Positions 44,513-56,622 of a stretch of DNA of 64,000 bases are shown one piece after another. Location: positions 1-64,000 of the forward strand of contig LLCB01000228.1 of assembly GCA_001414345.1 (NCBI GenBank). The letters run 5' to 3'. The position numbers and the translations under genes are program-made. Source of the stretch: Hymenoscyphus infarciens. Taxonomy: Eukaryota; Ascomycota; Leotiomycetes; Helotiales; Helotiaceae. Below the pieces are notes generated by a model. It worked only from the letters and a program-made list of their open reading frames with translations, was not told the origin of the DNA and did no database searches. The stretch's first letter is position 1, and each line of letters opens with the position of its first letter.

Positions 44513-46063
44513 GATGAAGAGAAGACTTTAAAGAAAGTGTTTAAGGAAAGTATGAAGCTTGGTAAAGAGAGACCCAAAGCTATCAAGTGCGTATATCGAT
44601 CAAAGTTCCGATGGATAGAAAAGAGGGAAAGAAGGGAAAACCACGGGACCTGCATATGTTTATATCAAGCCATCTAGAACGCCCTCAAATAATCTGACTG
44701 TAGGCTCCATCCTGGCGCATAAAGTTTCCTCAGGAACTTCTGCACTCACAAAGGTCACCTAGACTGAATCCATCTCGTGCACGCAGAATCCGCCAGAGCA
44801 AGACATGGCATTTGTCAGAGCCGCTAGCCGTTCGTCATCATCCAGCTGGACCCTCTCGAGGGTATAATTCTTACAATCTCACAGGCACCAAAAAGCCATA
44901 TGCAAGGCCATCTTGCCAGTCCCACCATTCATAGCTTGCAGTCCCCACAAATGCAGGTCCAGTGGCTGCAAAACAATAAACAAGCAGCCAGTCGGTAGGA
45001 GTAAGAAAATAAAATGAAGGAGTGAAGGTTCATGACAGATACTGATCGACCTCTTGTGGTGGGAGAATGTCGTGAAACAAACGCTTTGCACACCCTCTTT
45101 GCTGCATTCAGTAGATCCTTCAGGAATCCTGCCCTCGCCAGCCTCGCCAGCCCTTGAACTGAATGCTTATTTAGGACGGCGCATAAAATCCTCTGGAATT
45201 TTGGGGATGATGATTGGATGGATCACGTGTAACTACACTGTTTTCGTATCCTCTTCTCGTCAATTTTACTTCCCGTCTCCCCAAATGCATATACGATGCA
45301 TATGGCAGGCAAGATGACCCGTCCCATCGGATTATAACTCGATAAACTTGATGAAAGGGGGACCTCCACCAGAAAGCCAAGCTGAAAACGGCCGAAGAAG
45401 AAGCGCTCTTTAACCCCCTATCTTCAGTTCGTCTGAAGTTAAAACAACAAAAAAGAAAGAAAACTCCGATGCAATGCAGCCGATATTGAAGAAAGGAAAA
45501 AAGACTCAGAGCTCGGGTAGAACATCACCATTCAACAGCCTCAAAGAGCACACGCAATACCTTCCAAGGCTCGAATGAGATGTCCACCCGGCTGTTGCAA
45601 CAAGATTAAATTTCTAGACCATACGAAGGCGACATCAAAGGATGCTGACCTCACGTGTGTACCTTAATAGAAACTCCAATGGAAGCGATGTGGAAAATCC
45701 GCCCATGCCTAAATAGTCAATCATGTGCTGCGGCTACAAAACCAAGAAAACCATCGTATCTTCTCACCAAGACAGGTAAATTTCTTCCAGTGAAGTACGT
45801 ACAATACAGATGATTGCCCTCAAGAAAAGACACCAAATTCAAGTCCAGCCCATGATCGGTGTCCCAAGTCTAATGCAGTCTATCGTGCCTCCTCTCTTTT
45901 CCCCAGGATGCCTTTTCCTTTTCCCAACCAAACGCCAGAAAGAACCGGGTATATATCCTACAGCCCGATGTCGTGGTAACCGTCCCATCCCATTATAATT
46001 GTATATTCGTATCCTGTAACCCGATGTCCCTTCCGATCCCATTACGCCTCATCTCCTCCCGAA
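44513..46063. other. Intergenic between cupredoxin and small basic protein genes
   Basis: No coding signal. Near-duplicate short segments (CCGTCCCATC...ATTATAA) occur at about 45318 and 45982. Confidence 0.5.
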
Positions 46064-46609
46064 TTAATCCTCCAGAACGGTAGCCACCATTCTCCCACCG
46101 TCCGAACCCAGTGGTGCACCCCCCGAACCCTTCCGCACACTATTTCTTCTTCCTCCAATGCTCCCACTCCCACTCAACACCCTCTCCAAGCTCGGCTCCG
46201 CAAAACTGGCCCTCCGACTCGCACAAGGACTGATCCCACTCCAAATAGAATTCTTCGAACTCCCATCACGACATCTCCTAACACCATTCCACTCGAAAGC
46301 TCGTAGCAGATCTTGATGATGTTGGCTCTTTCGCATGGGGTATTTGACCGAGGGCCGTTTCCATTCCTTCGCATCTTTCTTTGCCCATTGCTCCAAAGCT
46401 TTCTCCTCCTTCGTCTTTTGGCTTCTCGTGCTTCGGAATGTGAGGGTTCGGGTCAATGACTTTGAGAGCGTGAGGGAGGGGATAGTGCTTGATTCCGGGG
46501 AGGAGTTCGAGGAGGATGTGAAATTCGAAGTGGATGTCGAGCGCGAGGAGTAGAGAGAGGATTCTGGGGAACGACCTAGCGCGCGACGAACTCGATCCTT
46601 GATTGCCAT
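46064..46609 (-). CDS. Small basic Ser/Arg-rich protein of unknown function
   Basis: Single exon, 181 aa. It starts MAIKDRVRRALGRSP, an amphipathic basic helix, followed by a Ser/Thr-rich stretch, then a more conserved-looking core (EKALEQWAKKDAKEWKRP, HQDLLRAFEW) and a Gly/Ser/Arg tail. No signal peptide or membrane span. I have an impression that such proteins recur in filamentous fungi, but no function is known to me. Coding status rests on length, a good ATG context and the non-repetitive core. Confidence 0.6.
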   Translation of the reverse strand: MAIKDRVRRALGRSPESSLYSSRSTSTSNFTSSSNSSPESSTIPSLTLSKSLTRTLTFRSTRSQKTKEEKALEQWAKKDAKEWKRPSVKYPMRKSQHHQDLLRAFEWNGVRRCRDGSSKNSIWSGISPCASRRASFAEPSLERVLSGSGSIGGRRNSVRKGSGGAPLGSDGGRMVATVLED

Positions 46610-48841
46610 GATGTTCGTGTTTGCAGGATGAATTGAATTTCGTGTGTTGAGTTCTTCTTTGGTAAGATTGAGTTTTCTATATTTGAGTTTGGCTGGCCGT
46701 TTGCTGTTTCTGGTGGGTTGCGTTGCGTTGCGCTACCTACAGTACTGCAAACGATTCTCGTGTTGAAAGGGAAGGGAAGTGGGGAGATTAAAGAGGATTT
46801 AAGAAACCAAACCAAAACCGAACCTTGCTTTAGTTTAGATAATGGTGATGCAACGTAAAGCTAGTACTAGTAGATAGCATCGTCGACCATTTCCAGGTCG
46901 AACCACCTGCCCCAGCCGAATGAGAATGACGGCGTTTGTCGCTCGAGACTAGTTAGTTTAGCTTTCGTGGAGTCGTGGAGAAGCGGGCAACCACCTGCAA
47001 GTTTTGAGAAATCGGGGATTCCGAAAGGCGAGGCACGTGATGTTTCTCCCCTGCTCCTGCCGATTTCGTTTGTCGGAGAGCGACCACGGCATTGAAAGCA
47101 AACCGCCGAAGACCGACTTGCAGTAGTACCTAAGTACGGTCCGTAGATGTTCTGGAACTAGAAGCAACTTGGAGAACTTAGAACACCTCTAAACCTATTC
47201 AATGCAAGTTTCTACCCCAGGAAGGAGAGACTAACCTGAGAGAGTATAAAGCCTAACATCTTCCCCTCCACGATTTCGCAACCTAAAATCGAAAGCTGAA
47301 TTTAAGAACTAATGCAGGGTAACGCCGAGTTCGAAAACTTAGTATCGCTGCACCAAGGTGGAGATCTCGATTGAGGTTCCGGAGAATCCGATTTCAACAT
47401 CTATAGTACAGAGGTACAGAGGTACAGAGGTCTCGCGATGGACAACAAAACTGGTAGCACAGTTTACGGTCCTACTAAAAATGACTAAAAACGCAACGCG
47501 ATAACTTAAAAAAAAGTCAGTCTTAAAAAGATAACCAAAATATGAGTAAATGCTGACTTGTACTTCCTTGGAAGTCTTTGTTTTCTTTACGTCGAACAAG
47601 GCCCAGAATATTCAAGTCAGTATTTAGGGATTCCAGCTCTCTGGTTCGTCACTACATCTTGTTGCACCTATATTTTACGTTTAAGATTCTGGGCCGAGTA
47701 GAGTAAAGTAATGGTGCCACTTGTCTTGTCTACCGCGAGAGTTCAATCGCCGCCAAGAACAAACAAGAATCTCAAAAAGTCTCCGAGAACAGAAGACTTT
47801 TGTTCATGTAGATCGTGAACTCTTGCCATCTTAAGCCTCACATCTCACTCGTACGGCTTACATCAGATTCAGTATCAAAAATGTCTTCGTCCTCAAACTC
47901 CCAGCCCCCCAGCATATAAAATAACAGGGAAAGATTACATCAGAGATGTAGCTGTAGGACAATGATGACTTCCCATGGCGCAAACCGCTCGAAAGAATAA
48001 CAAAGTCCAACCCCTGTTTTTACGAGACCCTCTCATAAATATCATATCCCGAGACCTCCTTATACAATGCTCTCCCATAAAAAAACTGCCCGAAATTCCA
48101 AAATCCAAAACACCAACCCTCTCTCATCATCGTCCGGACCACCAACAACCCGTGCCCACCGTCACCAAGACGTCAAAGACGTCAAAAGAACGGCATAAGG
48201 CCAAAAGAGGGGGTGCACGTCTCAGAATGCCCATCGAGCTTCATCCCATGATGCCAAGCGAAGCCCATTAAGCTGTGGTCTGAGCATTCTCGGGTCGATA
48301 AAATACGGCTTGTCTGAGACGATCGGCCCACTTATTGTACCGAATTTGACGACCACGAGAAAGAACCATGAGAGTGATTTCAGATGGCAGGCAGAGGGGG
48401 AAATGCGGAGGGGGATATTCCGTCAAGAGTGATACGGAGGACATAGAAAGAAAGACTCAAGGAATATATATAGTAAGGAGTTAAAGAGGCGGGCTTCACA
48501 AATCAATGGAGAGAAACGAAATCAAATCTAAAACCATGTCTGTAAATTTCTCTGGCTGTAGAAAGAAAAAAGTGGATACACACACCCCCAACCAAACTCC
48601 CTCTCTACTCAAAAATGCTACCTACTCATGCCGCGGGTCTACCGTCAACAATCGTATTTTTTTGATTCTCCCATCCAGTCTACCCAAAAGTCCCACCGTC
48701 CCGCCCATCACTCAATCATCATTATATACATTATATGCCGTTAAACGCTAAAAATGAACAGTAGCTTATCTACTGCCTCGTTATGTTTCTCATCTGTTTC
48801 TAACCAACTCGTTTGCGATCATTTTGTTCGACTCAACCACT
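46610..48841. other. Intergenic, no convincing gene
   Basis: Short motif-free ORFs on both strands (the longest, 47975-48271, is 98 codons). A three-copy AGAGGTAC array lies at about 47405-47430. Confidence 0.5.
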
Positions 48842-49754
48842 TCATTGGGAGACGAAGAAGTTCTGGTTCTCGAGAACAATTTGTGCCGGGTCCTCTGATT
48901 GTTGTCCGAAGCTGAATTGTGGGTTGTCGATTTCAGCGGGGATGAGGTTGATCTTCTTATCGAAGGAGTTAAGGTCGTTTGGCTGGTAATCTTGACGTTG
49001 ACCTTGTTGGCCATCTTGTTGAGATTGAGCCGATTCAGTTCCATTGTTGTTATTGTTGTTGGAGTTATCTTGGTTTCCAATGAATTGACCGTTTTGGAAG
49101 CGAGATCTGCCATCGATGTTGATGACGGTCTTTTCTTGGATGATAACAACGACTTGTTGGTTGGATCTCGAGTTGCTCTCGATTTGTCTTGTGACGATAC
49201 GTTTCTGTTGTTGCCCTCTTCGGTTATCGATGACTTGCTGTACCAGAATGATGATGGTGTTCACATTTCGCCCATTTCGGCTGTTGAAGTGGTTTCTTCG
49301 GATGTTATCGCACATGAAAGATTGAACCTGGAGGAAGAAAAGTTGCTCCTGAACGAGTTGAGTGAACTGTTGCTCTTGTCTGATTTGCTCGTCGCGTAAT
49401 CGGTTGTTTGAATCTTCGTTGATAATGATGATGGTTTGCTGAGAGAACGAGTTGAAATCATTTTGGAATCTGTTGTTGTTGTTTCCGTTGTTTGAGTTGT
49501 CTCCAAAGTTGTTGAACTGGATAATGATGTCGGTGTTGGCTCCGTTTCTCGACTGGCGTTTGCTTGGTGACCAAGTCAAACTTCTTGCCTTTGGAGCATC
49601 TCGTGCAGCAAGTCCAAAATTGGATTGTGAGTGAGGGGCTGTGGAGAAAGAAGGTTAGTAAAGTGATCATCAGGAAGTCTCCACAGAATAACTAACCAGC
49701 GAATGCAGCGGAAGCAAAGCCCAACACGGACACAGACAGTGTGGAGAAAAGCAT
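48842..49754 (-). CDS. Secreted Asn/Gln-rich protein
   Basis: Two exons (49754-49697, 49638-48842; GTTAGT donor, CTAAC branch, CACAG acceptor) give 284 aa. Exon 1 is almost exactly the signal peptide (MLFSTLSVSVLGFASAAFAG). After a short basic stretch with possible KR/RQ processing sites, the mature part is dominated by Asn, Gln and Ile. It has alternating runs such as QQTIIIINEDSNN, VNTIIILVQQVIDN and NQQVVVIIQEKTVINID, which suggest repeated beta-strand segments. No Cys in most of the chain. The function is unknown to me; the composition suggests a self-assembling extracellular or wall protein. Confidence 0.8.
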
Positions 49755-51565
49755 GATGAATATGTTGATTTTGTTTTTTGTTTGTTGTGGAAGAGTAATT
49801 AAGAGAGTGATGGAAGGTAGAGTATAAAAATTAAAGGAGTGTTTAACGAAAAAGGACTGTGGCGGCCACTGGGGCGCTCGGCGAAAAGAATGAGGGAGTT
49901 GGTTGGGCACTGTTGAAGATGAGAGTAGTGATGAGCAAGAATATCCAAGAGAGGAAGATCCTCAACATAATATACTGCTTGCTCTACCGCAATGCCTTCG
50001 TCAGTTGCTGGGTCTGGTCAACTCGGAACCACAGATTTCCGCTCATAAACCCATCCCGGTCATGAGTTTAATCGAATTAGGCTCATGACCCCTTGTGAAT
50101 AGCGCCTTGGTAACCAACCTTAATGCAACCCAGACATGTTCAAATTCCGACTCCCGAGAGGGAATAGGCCTGGGGATGGGGTAGGCTCATGGTGGCTGAG
50201 TGGTTGAGTGTTGGCTAGGTAGCATGAGTTTGTACCGGCATCAAGTCTCCTGACGCGTCTGATGTCCAAAAAGGGCACAGACACTCTTCCATGAGCAAAG
50301 ACGGGATGACAGCAAACCGTCGCTATAATAAACATTTAGTAGAAAATGGCCAATGGCCAATGGCTAGAGTTGGTGGGGGTATAAACAAAAGACTTGGCGG
50401 GGTAATGCCCCCTGTGGAAAAGATGGGTTGACACCAACGCAAAACCCATCCAGTTTAATCGACGCCCACTTGTGCAACGCTTCAACCATCAGCAAGCCGA
50501 GCAAGCTATATCGGCATGAGGAGAACAATAATACGAACACATAGTCTTCAGGGTTTTCTCCGATAATCTCACATGGACTGGCCCAATGGCCATTGACGTT
50601 TTGAAGCACGCCGATTGTGCCGTTGTGCAGCCTTTTTGCCTTATTGTCAAGTGACCACTGACGTCTGAAGGAGCAATAAAGATACGACCAGAGCGTCTGA
50701 AGAATGTCACAACAAGGTAATCGACTTGGATTGAAAATCGTGCAACCAGATGGGCATCAAAGTATGCACAGCGGTAATGAAGCTCGTGTATCCCGTGGTT
50801 CGTCTCACCGCGTTGACTAAGATAAGACGACACGGTGTGGTGGAAGCCAGGATACAATCGGATGAGTTTGACAGTATCTCCGTACCTTGGTCCTTGAGGG
50901 GATGGAGAAGTTGATGGAAATGATGATATCGCCAAGATGAACTCAGTTGAGACAACGAGGGGAGAAAAAATGCCTTTCAATGGCAACTCTCGGACGATGG
51001 GGCTAGGGACATCGGACCAAGAATTACTTCTCAGGCCATTCCGTCGCCCATATGGTCCATCAGATGTACTCGGCGACATCACAAGCCGTCTTTGTCTGTT
51101 TTGTGCTGAGCGCGAGATGCTTCGTTTCAATAGCAGAAAAAATGGCTCCTTCGGGTCGCGGAATTTGACGATCCTCAATGCGATCGATGACAGACTGACA
51201 AAATCGCAACGCCGCAAGTCTTAATAAACACAGCATGGCACTTGCTCGCGAAAACAGAACAGACAGAATGTATGTCAAGCAGAAGGGAACAGCGTTCTGT
51301 GAGGTGAGGCTGATGATATGGCAGAAGTTGCACCACAATGGAAGCGACGGGATATTGGAGGCAGAAAAGGTGGGGGCGTTATCTAGTGCACGTGATTTAT
51401 CTTAGCTCGCCCGGCGGCGCTATGATTGGTCGATTGTGCTCAAGCTTTTGAGTCGGTAAAAAAAATAAAATTTCCATCTCGAACCCCAAGCTCTACTCGT
51501 ATCGCAAGCAAAAACATCAACACGATTCTCACCCCGCAATCAATCGTGAAAACCTGCTTCCAGAG
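49755..51565. other. Intergenic between Asn-rich gene and fibrillarin
   Basis: A 242-codon minus-strand ORF (50489-51217) lacks a good start and any motif and is not called. The last 100 bases are the fibrillarin leader. Confidence 0.5.
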
Positions 51566-52819
51566 ATGGCATACACACCTAGAGGAGGACGCGGCGGTGG
51601 AGACCGAGGAGGTCGAGGAGGTTTCTCCCGCGGAGGAGGTGGTGATCGTGGAGGTCGCGGTGGTTTCTCCAGAGGTGGCGGAAGAGGTCAGTTTTACAAC
51701 CATCCCAAGCTCCGTGCAGCAATTGAATGGTCCTGGATGTCTCCAGGCTCCAGGGCCGTTGGTCTCCTGCCAGGCTTAAATTATTATGATGAAAACAAAA
51801 GTAGCTGACCGGAGGGTAAGGAGGTCGAGGCGATAGCAGAGGCGGTCGTGGCGGCGGTAGAGGAGCACCAAGAGGAGGTCGTGGGGCACCCAGAGGAGGA
51901 GCAGGAGCCAAAGGAGGCGCAAAGACCATCATTGTGAGTTTGCGCAAAGAATCTCGGTTGCGATCGCATTGTCTAACTCGCGCAGGAACCCCATCGTCAT
52001 GCTGGTATCTTCGTCGCCCGTGGAAAGGAAGACATGTTGGTCACCAAGAACTTCTGCCCCGGCGAGTCGGTCTATGGCGAGAAGCGCATCAGTGTTGAGA
52101 ATACTGGTGGTACCAACGAAGACGGCACTCCAAAAGTCACCAAAACCGAGTATCGAGTCTGGAATCCCTTCCGAAGCAAGTTGGCAGCAGGTGTTTTGGG
52201 AGGTCTCGACGAAATTTTCATCAAGCCCGGCGCAAAAGTCTTGTATCTCGGTGCCGCCTCTGGAACCTCGGTTTCTCACGTCGCAGATATTGTTGGACCA
52301 ACTGGCACAGTTTTCGCCGTCGAGTTTTCGCATCGTTCCGGTCGTGATTTGATTAACATGGCAACCCACCGCACAAACGTCATCCCAATCATCGAAGATG
52401 CCCGACACCCATTGAGATATAGGATGTTGGTATCGATGGTCGATGTCATCTTTGCAGATGTCGCACAACCAGATCAAGCGAGAATTGTCGGAATGAACGC
52501 ACATTTGTTCCTCAAGGTTGGAGGAGGTATTGTGATTTCCATCAAGGCAAACTGTATCGACAGTACCGCACCAGCAGAGCAAGTTTTCGCAAGAGAGGTC
52601 CAGAAGATGAGAGAGGAGAGAATGAAGCCTTTGGAGCAGCTGACTCTTGGTAAGAGATCCCCCCCCCCCACTATGCATTGCGCATACATGCCTTGTATTC
52701 CCCGCCACGCATCATATTTGACCCCCTTATACGTGCCCTTTCTAATCACACCCATTACAGAACCTTTCGAGAGAGATCACTGCGTCGTCGTAGCCCGTTA
52801 CGTCCGATCCGTCACATGA
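51566..52819 (+). CDS. NOP1: Fibrillarin (box C/D snoRNP 2'-O-methyltransferase)
   Basis: Four exons (51566-51686, 51821-51933, 51986-52649, 52761-52819) give 318 aa, the usual fungal size. Residues 1-75 are an RGG/GAR domain ([19 protein letters not shown]), which the first intron splits. The catalytic part begins [20 protein letters not shown]. It has [23 protein letters not shown], the SAM motif [30 protein letters not shown], the catalytic Asp in [12 protein letters not shown] and Lys in [11 protein letters not shown]. It ends [16 protein letters not shown]. It methylates ribose 2'-OH groups of pre-rRNA in the nucleolus, guided by box C/D RNAs. Four exons with branch sites such as TCTAACTCG are all in frame; no damage is seen. 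Confidence 0.97.
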
Positions 52820-53961
52820 ACGTCCTCTTTCATGATTATCCTCCCACATCTCTTTCCCGGGGCAACAAATACGCGGAGAACGCCATTCTTGGTGAACGAT
52901 GTCCTATATCCCTGTGCTCCGAAATCCGCAGTTGTGGATTTTCTCATTTTCGCATGTCAGGATAGGAATGGTTGTCTTGTCTATTGCTCTCTCGGCGGTG
53001 TAACTAAAGGTTTCTGGCGTTATATGGTTTCTTCAAATGGGTTGTGTTGCGAAAAATTCAGAAAAATGAAATCTCTAAAATGCATACAGTTTTTGTTTGT
53101 TGACGTTTGAATGTCATTTTGGCAAGTTTTTTTTTCAAGTTCCTTTCGACTTGCTTGCGCTTTATCCCAGGCGAAACAAATGATGAAATTTGCACGGGGA
53201 CTAGGCCCACGTCATAACGTTTAATTCGCCTGCGACGAAGTAGTTTTCTACTCAAGGAGAACCCCCAAGAATCGAGACAAGTTTCCGTCTTTTCTATTAC
53301 TTTCATTTCTGGCTCTGCTTGGTTTTCCCCTCTTGAATTTTCTCGTCCATCCCTCTGGGTTTGCAGAGGCCAATGATGCCGGACTTGATAAAATCGATAA
53401 AAGGTGGTGTTCTTTCTAGGCGCAAGATTTCGATACTTCGACTTCTTCTCATCAGTTTATTTTTATTATTTTTAGCTCTCCTTGCCAACTTCCTGTTCCT
53501 TGTCTCTAAACTCGCAGCGGCAATGACGCCAAAGGAAGGGACGAAGAGATGGCAAAAACGTGGTGCTTTTGCTTCACATGATAGAGAACTTTAAAAGGTC
53601 AAGAGAAAAGGCTTTCCTCTCATGTGAAGACTATCCTTTGACTTAATATTCTAAGATGAGCTGATTTCTGGGACGAGTGTAGTCAGTGGGAGTTCATCAT
53701 TATGTTGAAATTTTTCGCGAATTACTCCCTTGATTTCTACGTTTTTGTCTTTAGGATATTTCCAATAAGCCAGAAATGTTTGAAGTGGGGAGTGGTTTGT
53801 GGACTTGGTATCTTGGCTGGTGTTGGCGATGGGGTTGGGGTTTGACTCGAGGGAAGGACTGCAGTCAATGCTTTTCACTGACACTTGCTCTTCATACTTT
53901 ACCTGCATTTGGTTAGAAGTCTGGTTATTGCAAACATATCAGCTTGACCAAAGGTAAAGTT
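52820..53961. other. 3' flank of fibrillarin and intergenic
   Basis: Nothing recognised. An 85-codon minus-strand ORF at 53651-53908 lies just downstream of the remnant at 53962 and could belong to the same decayed locus. Confidence 0.45.
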
Positions 53962-54637
53962 CTACTCCTCCGCGTCGTTGCCTCCAATAACCCGCACTTT
54001 TGTGGGCGTCTTTTTCTTTCGTGGTTTACCTTGAATCATATCACACTTCTAAAGTGGTACTTTCGCTTGAGTTCTGACAATCGATTCTAACAAAAATTTA
54101 GCGCCTGCCAAAGGGTGGAAGCTTCAAATACATGCATTCCGGCTTTCTCTGGTTCTTTCGATGGTTGGAGCTGCTTCGTCGCAACATTTCTTGAGCTTAA
54201 AAATTTAGCATTCATCTTAAAGAAATGATTTCAAATTTCCTACTCACAGCAGCCACACTTTTGGTAATCTGTTCGCGTTGGAGAAGCTCCTCGGGTCGTT
54301 GGGCTGCAGCTTCGAGTTGCTTCAATGATGCTTCTGCGTCACAGAGAGGTTTGAAAGTGGCCTCCCATTTCGCAACCTGAGCTTGTAATTCGTTGGAACG
54401 TTCATACAAAGATCGAACTTTGTCTGAGACATGACAGGGAAGATACATCTAGGAAGTAATAGAGCATGGTTTTCCCCTTGGCACTGAAAAATCTTCGCCT
54501 GCGGCTCTCGAGGTCGATTGTACCTTCCTCAGTGCCACCAGATTTGTCGCCAGAATCAAGACCATCTTTCTGCCTTGGATCTCTAGGCAGACCTGCCAGG
54601 AGCTCCTTGCTGATGGGGGGGAATTGAAGCACCATGA
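53962..54637 (-). pseudogene. Broken multi-exon coding remnant, function unknown
   Basis: Four protein-like segments follow each other. Segment one is MVLQFPPISKELLAGLPRDP up to SRRRRFFSAKGKTMLYYFLD. Segment two, in another frame without a usable intron between, is SDKVRSLYERSNELQAQVAK, then LKQLEAAAQRPEELLQREQI (coiled-coil-like), ending at a GTGAGT donor at 54247. Segment three is LQPSKEPEKAGMHVFEA after a GCAG acceptor. Segment four is CDMIQGKPRKKKTPTKVRVI, then GGNDAEE and stop at 53962. The first junction needs a frameshift, and the third has no GT donor. This reads as a gene with at least two lesions; sequencing error or unusual splicing is the alternative. Confidence 0.45.
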
Positions 54638-54689
54638 TCAAAGAGAGAAGCTCAAATTTCACCTCACAAGACGCCTTCAACACTTAGAT

Positions 54690-56622
54690 TCAAATCAGGA
54701 TGTTGGAGGTGCAGACTGTGTGGTATTTCAACTTTTGCAAGTCAAGGGTTCTTTACTGGCTAGAACTGGATTTTTTTGTTTGTTGCCATCTGAATTGTCT
54801 TAGCCAATGACCTGTTGTCTGGCAGAGTACTTGGCAGCACTTTTCCAGTGCATACTGCACTGCAACCCACCGTTCAGTATTGGCAACACTCTGAGCCAGT
54901 CCATCAAGGCCTGCTTCCCTCGCTTCCTACGAGCGCTATGTATCTCGCCGAAGAAAGATACTCAAGTCGGGTCAGCATTCAAGCCGGGCCCTAAAATACA
55001 GGATCTGATACATCTGATCCCTAACAAACCGAGCAGACGTCCCTCTTCTTTTCAGCCATAAACGCCTATGAACGAATTTCAACAAGTGGCGTTTCCCAAA
55101 ACCTGTTTCCCTCTAGTTGTTATTCGTCGGGTTTAGTCGGTGAGTGACCGGCAAGCCGAACAGCACCCGCGATGTTGGTTCTCCCGTTGTACTCGGTCGG
55201 TAGCCCAATTATAACGGGCTGGATTATCTTAAGGTTACCCGGGCGGAACAGGTGGAATAGATACCGAGTCTCCTTGGCAAACTGCACGCGGCCGAACTTA
55301 TACCTCCCTACAGCTTCCCGCGGGATTTTCCACAAATAATATCATTAAATTCTACTGACACGCGCATAGGAGAGGCATTCTCCCCAGATTTATATGTTTT
55401 ATAGGCAGGTCTAGCCCATGGCATATTTATTTTTTTGCGGGGCTATGTTGCTGCCTCCCGGTTGGCGAGTGAGTGCCACCCTCTGGGGAAAGATCTGTTA
55501 CTAGTACAGTTACACTGAGGCTCTCCAGGGTGGACTCCACTTACAAACAATCACAATTGCCATACGAACGCACTGAACAGAAGCAGTTGGCTTCTTACAA
55601 TTGCGACTGGTCACCTCCTTGAACGGGATATGTGACTGCATAATACAGTCACAGAGATGCTTCTTAATTTATCTTCGGTTGCAAACTCACGGCCTTCGAG
55701 TACTCTGAGGCTTATCGACGATCATCTTCCCACTTTGAATCTGCATCGTGGCTTTCTCGTGTTTCAATTGGATCTTCCTGATCTTCGACACGACGGTATG
55801 GGATGAACTGATAATCGTTCCTCTTTAAGAACTTTGCCGCAGCTAAAAAGGCCCTCCCCCGGATCTCCTCGCGATATAAAAAACAAGCAAAAACGCCATT
55901 CAGCAATCACACTCCTCCCTGCATGTTTTTTGTTTTGTTTTTTTGAACTCGACGGAGTTCTAGCGGGGAAGCTGATCCGGTCCACCCTTTCATATCAAAA
56001 GGGTTGCATGGAATGCATGTCGTTGTGGGAATATCCCAACCACTCTAGAATTGACTCGCTGTCAGCGTTCCAGTAACCTGGTTCTCAATGTTTTTGTCGA
56101 GGTGTTCTGAATACGCCACGTTTCGTCCCGACCGGAGGGGTTGGAACACAAACGTGGGGTAACAAACGACCTAGACTCGAGCCGCTGGTAGACGCAGTCT
56201 TCTAAGGGTCTAGCCGAGTATTGCTTTGAATTTTGGGATAGGTCACCTTTTCCAAGATCTGTAGTTCCCTGAACGGGCGTCCTACATCAATGCCCTAGGA
56301 TTTCTGATCCGCGTCCATGATACGCGAGTTCAGTTGTTCTTCTAAGAGGCTTTTTGCTGCTTTTTGCCGGCTTGAATTTGATTCGAGTCAAGTGGTTGTA
56401 TGACCAATGGTTGGGTGGACGGGTGATGGCTGCAACGGTGACGAGACGGTAGGAGCAGCTTCCAGTACCACAAACAAACAGCCTAACTAGCCCTAATATA
56501 AGTAGTGTAACTCGGAACCCCCTTATGCCCAGATCAGCGTTTCTCTTCCCACACTTGCCAACATCCCACAAGATCGGATCCAACCACTCTTTTTCCACTA
56601 TCAACTTCCCATCTTGTTCATC
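54690..56622. other. Intergenic, no convincing gene
   Basis: Short ORFs without motifs. A 71-codon minus ORF at 55120-55335 has a protein-like composition but cannot be placed. Confidence 0.45.

Noticed and set aside
50489..51217. 242-codon minus-strand ORF
   Set aside because: The first ATG is well inside it, composition is erratic, and no domain is seen. It probably opens by chance upstream of fibrillarin.
55120..55335. 71-codon minus-strand ORF considered as a transposon fragment
   Set aside because: Protein-like composition but no recognisable motif and no continuation on either side.
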